DNA from: Dactylosporangium sp. AC04546
GTDB taxonomy: Bacteria > Actinomycetota > Actinomycetes > Mycobacteriales > Micromonosporaceae
Length of the DNA: 24,059 nucleotides
NCBI RefSeq assembly: GCF_022095675.1
Contig: NZ_JAHYSG010000154.1
Coordinates: forward strand, 1-24,059
Direction of reading: 5' to 3'
The translations under genes and the position numbers were made by a program. Each line of letters starts with the position of its first letter. Position 1 is the stretch's first letter. The notes under the pieces were generated by a model. It searched no databases and was not told the origin of the DNA. It saw only the letters and a list, made by a program, of their open reading frames with translations. Of the stretch, positions 23,545 through 24,059 are shown piece after piece.

Positions 23545-23558
23545 TTAAGTATACTGAT
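23545..23558. promoter_or_regulatory. Palindromic motif/-10 region before enoyl-CoA hydratase
   Basis: TTAAGTATACTGAT contains the perfect palindrome AGTATACT (23548-23555) seen also at 18995. On the minus strand TATACT ends six bases before the ATG at 23541, the spacing expected for a leaderless transcript. It matches the shared consensus at 9 of 14 positions. Confidence 0.55.
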
Positions 23559-23903
23559 TTTCGGATGCGTCGCTAGCCGCCTTCGCTGGCCGGATGGTTG
23601 CCAGCAGCACGGTCGACGGGTCATGGCACGGGTGCGGCGATGCATGAGGGCCGCTGAGGCACGCCGGAGTGGCGAACGCACCACCACTCGCAGACCTGAG
23701 TCGCAACGCACGCGCAGGTCCGGCAGTAAGACCGCGACGCGAGAAGGGTTGAGGGGGCTCAGACCTGTCGCGATACAGGAGGTGGCGGCAACGGCCTGCC
23801 ATGCCGGCCCGGGACGCACGGCACGCCGGTTATCAGCCAGGCGTGTTCTACAGGGTCGCCGCCGACCGGTGGCTCACCAGGTGCGCCAGACGCAGCGCAG
23901 TGC
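23559..23903. other. Gap with no convincing gene
   Basis: About 345 bases between the hydratase promoter and the stop of the GntR-type gene. The frames that stay open here are arginine- and serine-rich and resemble no family. I see no strong hairpin, tRNA or repeat. It could hold a decayed gene or a long 3' untranslated region of the regulator. Confidence 0.5.
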
Positions 23904-24059
23904 TCACGCACGCCGCTTGGCGCCGCGGGGTGCAGCCGCCCGCCGGAAGTTGTCGTCGAGGGCGGCGGCGAGGGCGTTGAGGTGGCGCATCATACGATGC
24001 TGCGCCAACGCGGCATCCCCCGCAATGATCGCCTCAGCGATCGCCTCATGCGCCCGATG
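23904..24059 (-). CDS. GntR-family regulator, C-terminal end of FCD domain (cut by window edge)
   Basis: Only the last 51 codons are in the window. The peptide HRAHEAIAEAIIAGDAALAQ followed by HRMMRHLNALAAALDDNF matches the end of the FCD ligand-binding domain, where the pattern EH..I..AI..GD...A...M..HL is standard, in FadR/GntR-type regulators. A basic tail (RGAKRRA) ends the protein. The DNA-binding domain lies outside the window. It is read toward the hydratase operon on the same strand with about 360 bases between. It is the only regulator gene seen, so it is a candidate for binding the repeated palindromes. Confidence 0.7.
   Translation of the reverse strand, partial: HRAHEAIAEAIIAGDAALAQHRMMRHLNALAAALDDNFRRAAAPRGAKRRA

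Noticed and set aside
23559..23903. Small Arg/Ser-rich genes in the right-hand gap
   Set aside because: Several frames are open, but none has a ribosome site, family resemblance or coding-like composition; they look like ordinary high-GC noise.

Overview
The window is a high-GC (by eye roughly two-thirds G+C) actinobacterial-looking stretch. The evidence is frequent GTG starts, an expanded acyl-CoA dehydrogenase/CoA-ligase repertoire, a luciferase-like (LLM) oxidoreductase, and compact operons joined by ATGA/GTGA overlaps. I cannot name the genus. No rRNA, tRNA, CRISPR array, integrase or intact insertion sequence is visible.

Layout, left to right. (1) 1-564: 5' part of an MFS exporter gene (minus strand, cut by the window edge). 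(2) 609-2464: two dipeptide-type ABC permeases (minus). Across a divergent control region lie two cognate ATPases on the plus strand (2594-3598 and 3656-4660). No solute-binding protein is present. (3) A 58-bp perfect palindrome (4683-4740) separates the last ATPase from a convergent eight-gene minus-strand operon. In transcription order from 13405 to 4749 this holds two acyl-CoA dehydrogenases, an ACAD10/11-type dehydrogenase-like protein, an ACAD10/11-type APH kinase, an LLM oxidoreductase, an AMP-forming acyl-CoA ligase and the two subunits of a class I CoA-transferase. (4) 13585-13964: remains of a GMC oxidoreductase. (5) 14071-15693: Baeyer-Villiger monooxygenase (minus). (6) 15816-18988: ADP-forming acyl-CoA synthetase and HSL-type alpha/beta hydrolase (minus), divergent from a nitronate monooxygenase-family gene (plus, to 20217). 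(7) 20244-23541: enoyl-CoA hydratase, a second ADP-forming acyl-CoA synthetase and a small ABM-domain protein (minus). (8) 23904-24059: 3' end of a GntR/FCD regulator (minus, cut by the window edge).

How it fits together (inference). The set reads as a catabolic island for a ketone or similar substrate. The Baeyer-Villiger enzyme would make an ester or lactone, the hydrolase would open it to a hydroxy acid, and one of three CoA ligases would activate it. The kinase plus ACAD11-like pair would remove a 4-hydroxyl by phosphorylation and elimination, and the dehydrogenases, hydratase and CoA-transferase would finish the chain. No thiolase or 3-hydroxyacyl-CoA dehydrogenase is present, so the pathway is incomplete here.

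The most notable signal outside the genes is a near-palindrome, consensus TAGAGTAYACTCTA. It occurs eight times, each time in front of a transcription unit (2522, 2550, 3605, 13437, 15775, 17975, 18992, 23545). This suggests that one regulator controls the whole island. The GT-N2-AC core would suit a GntR-type protein such as the one cut off at the right edge.
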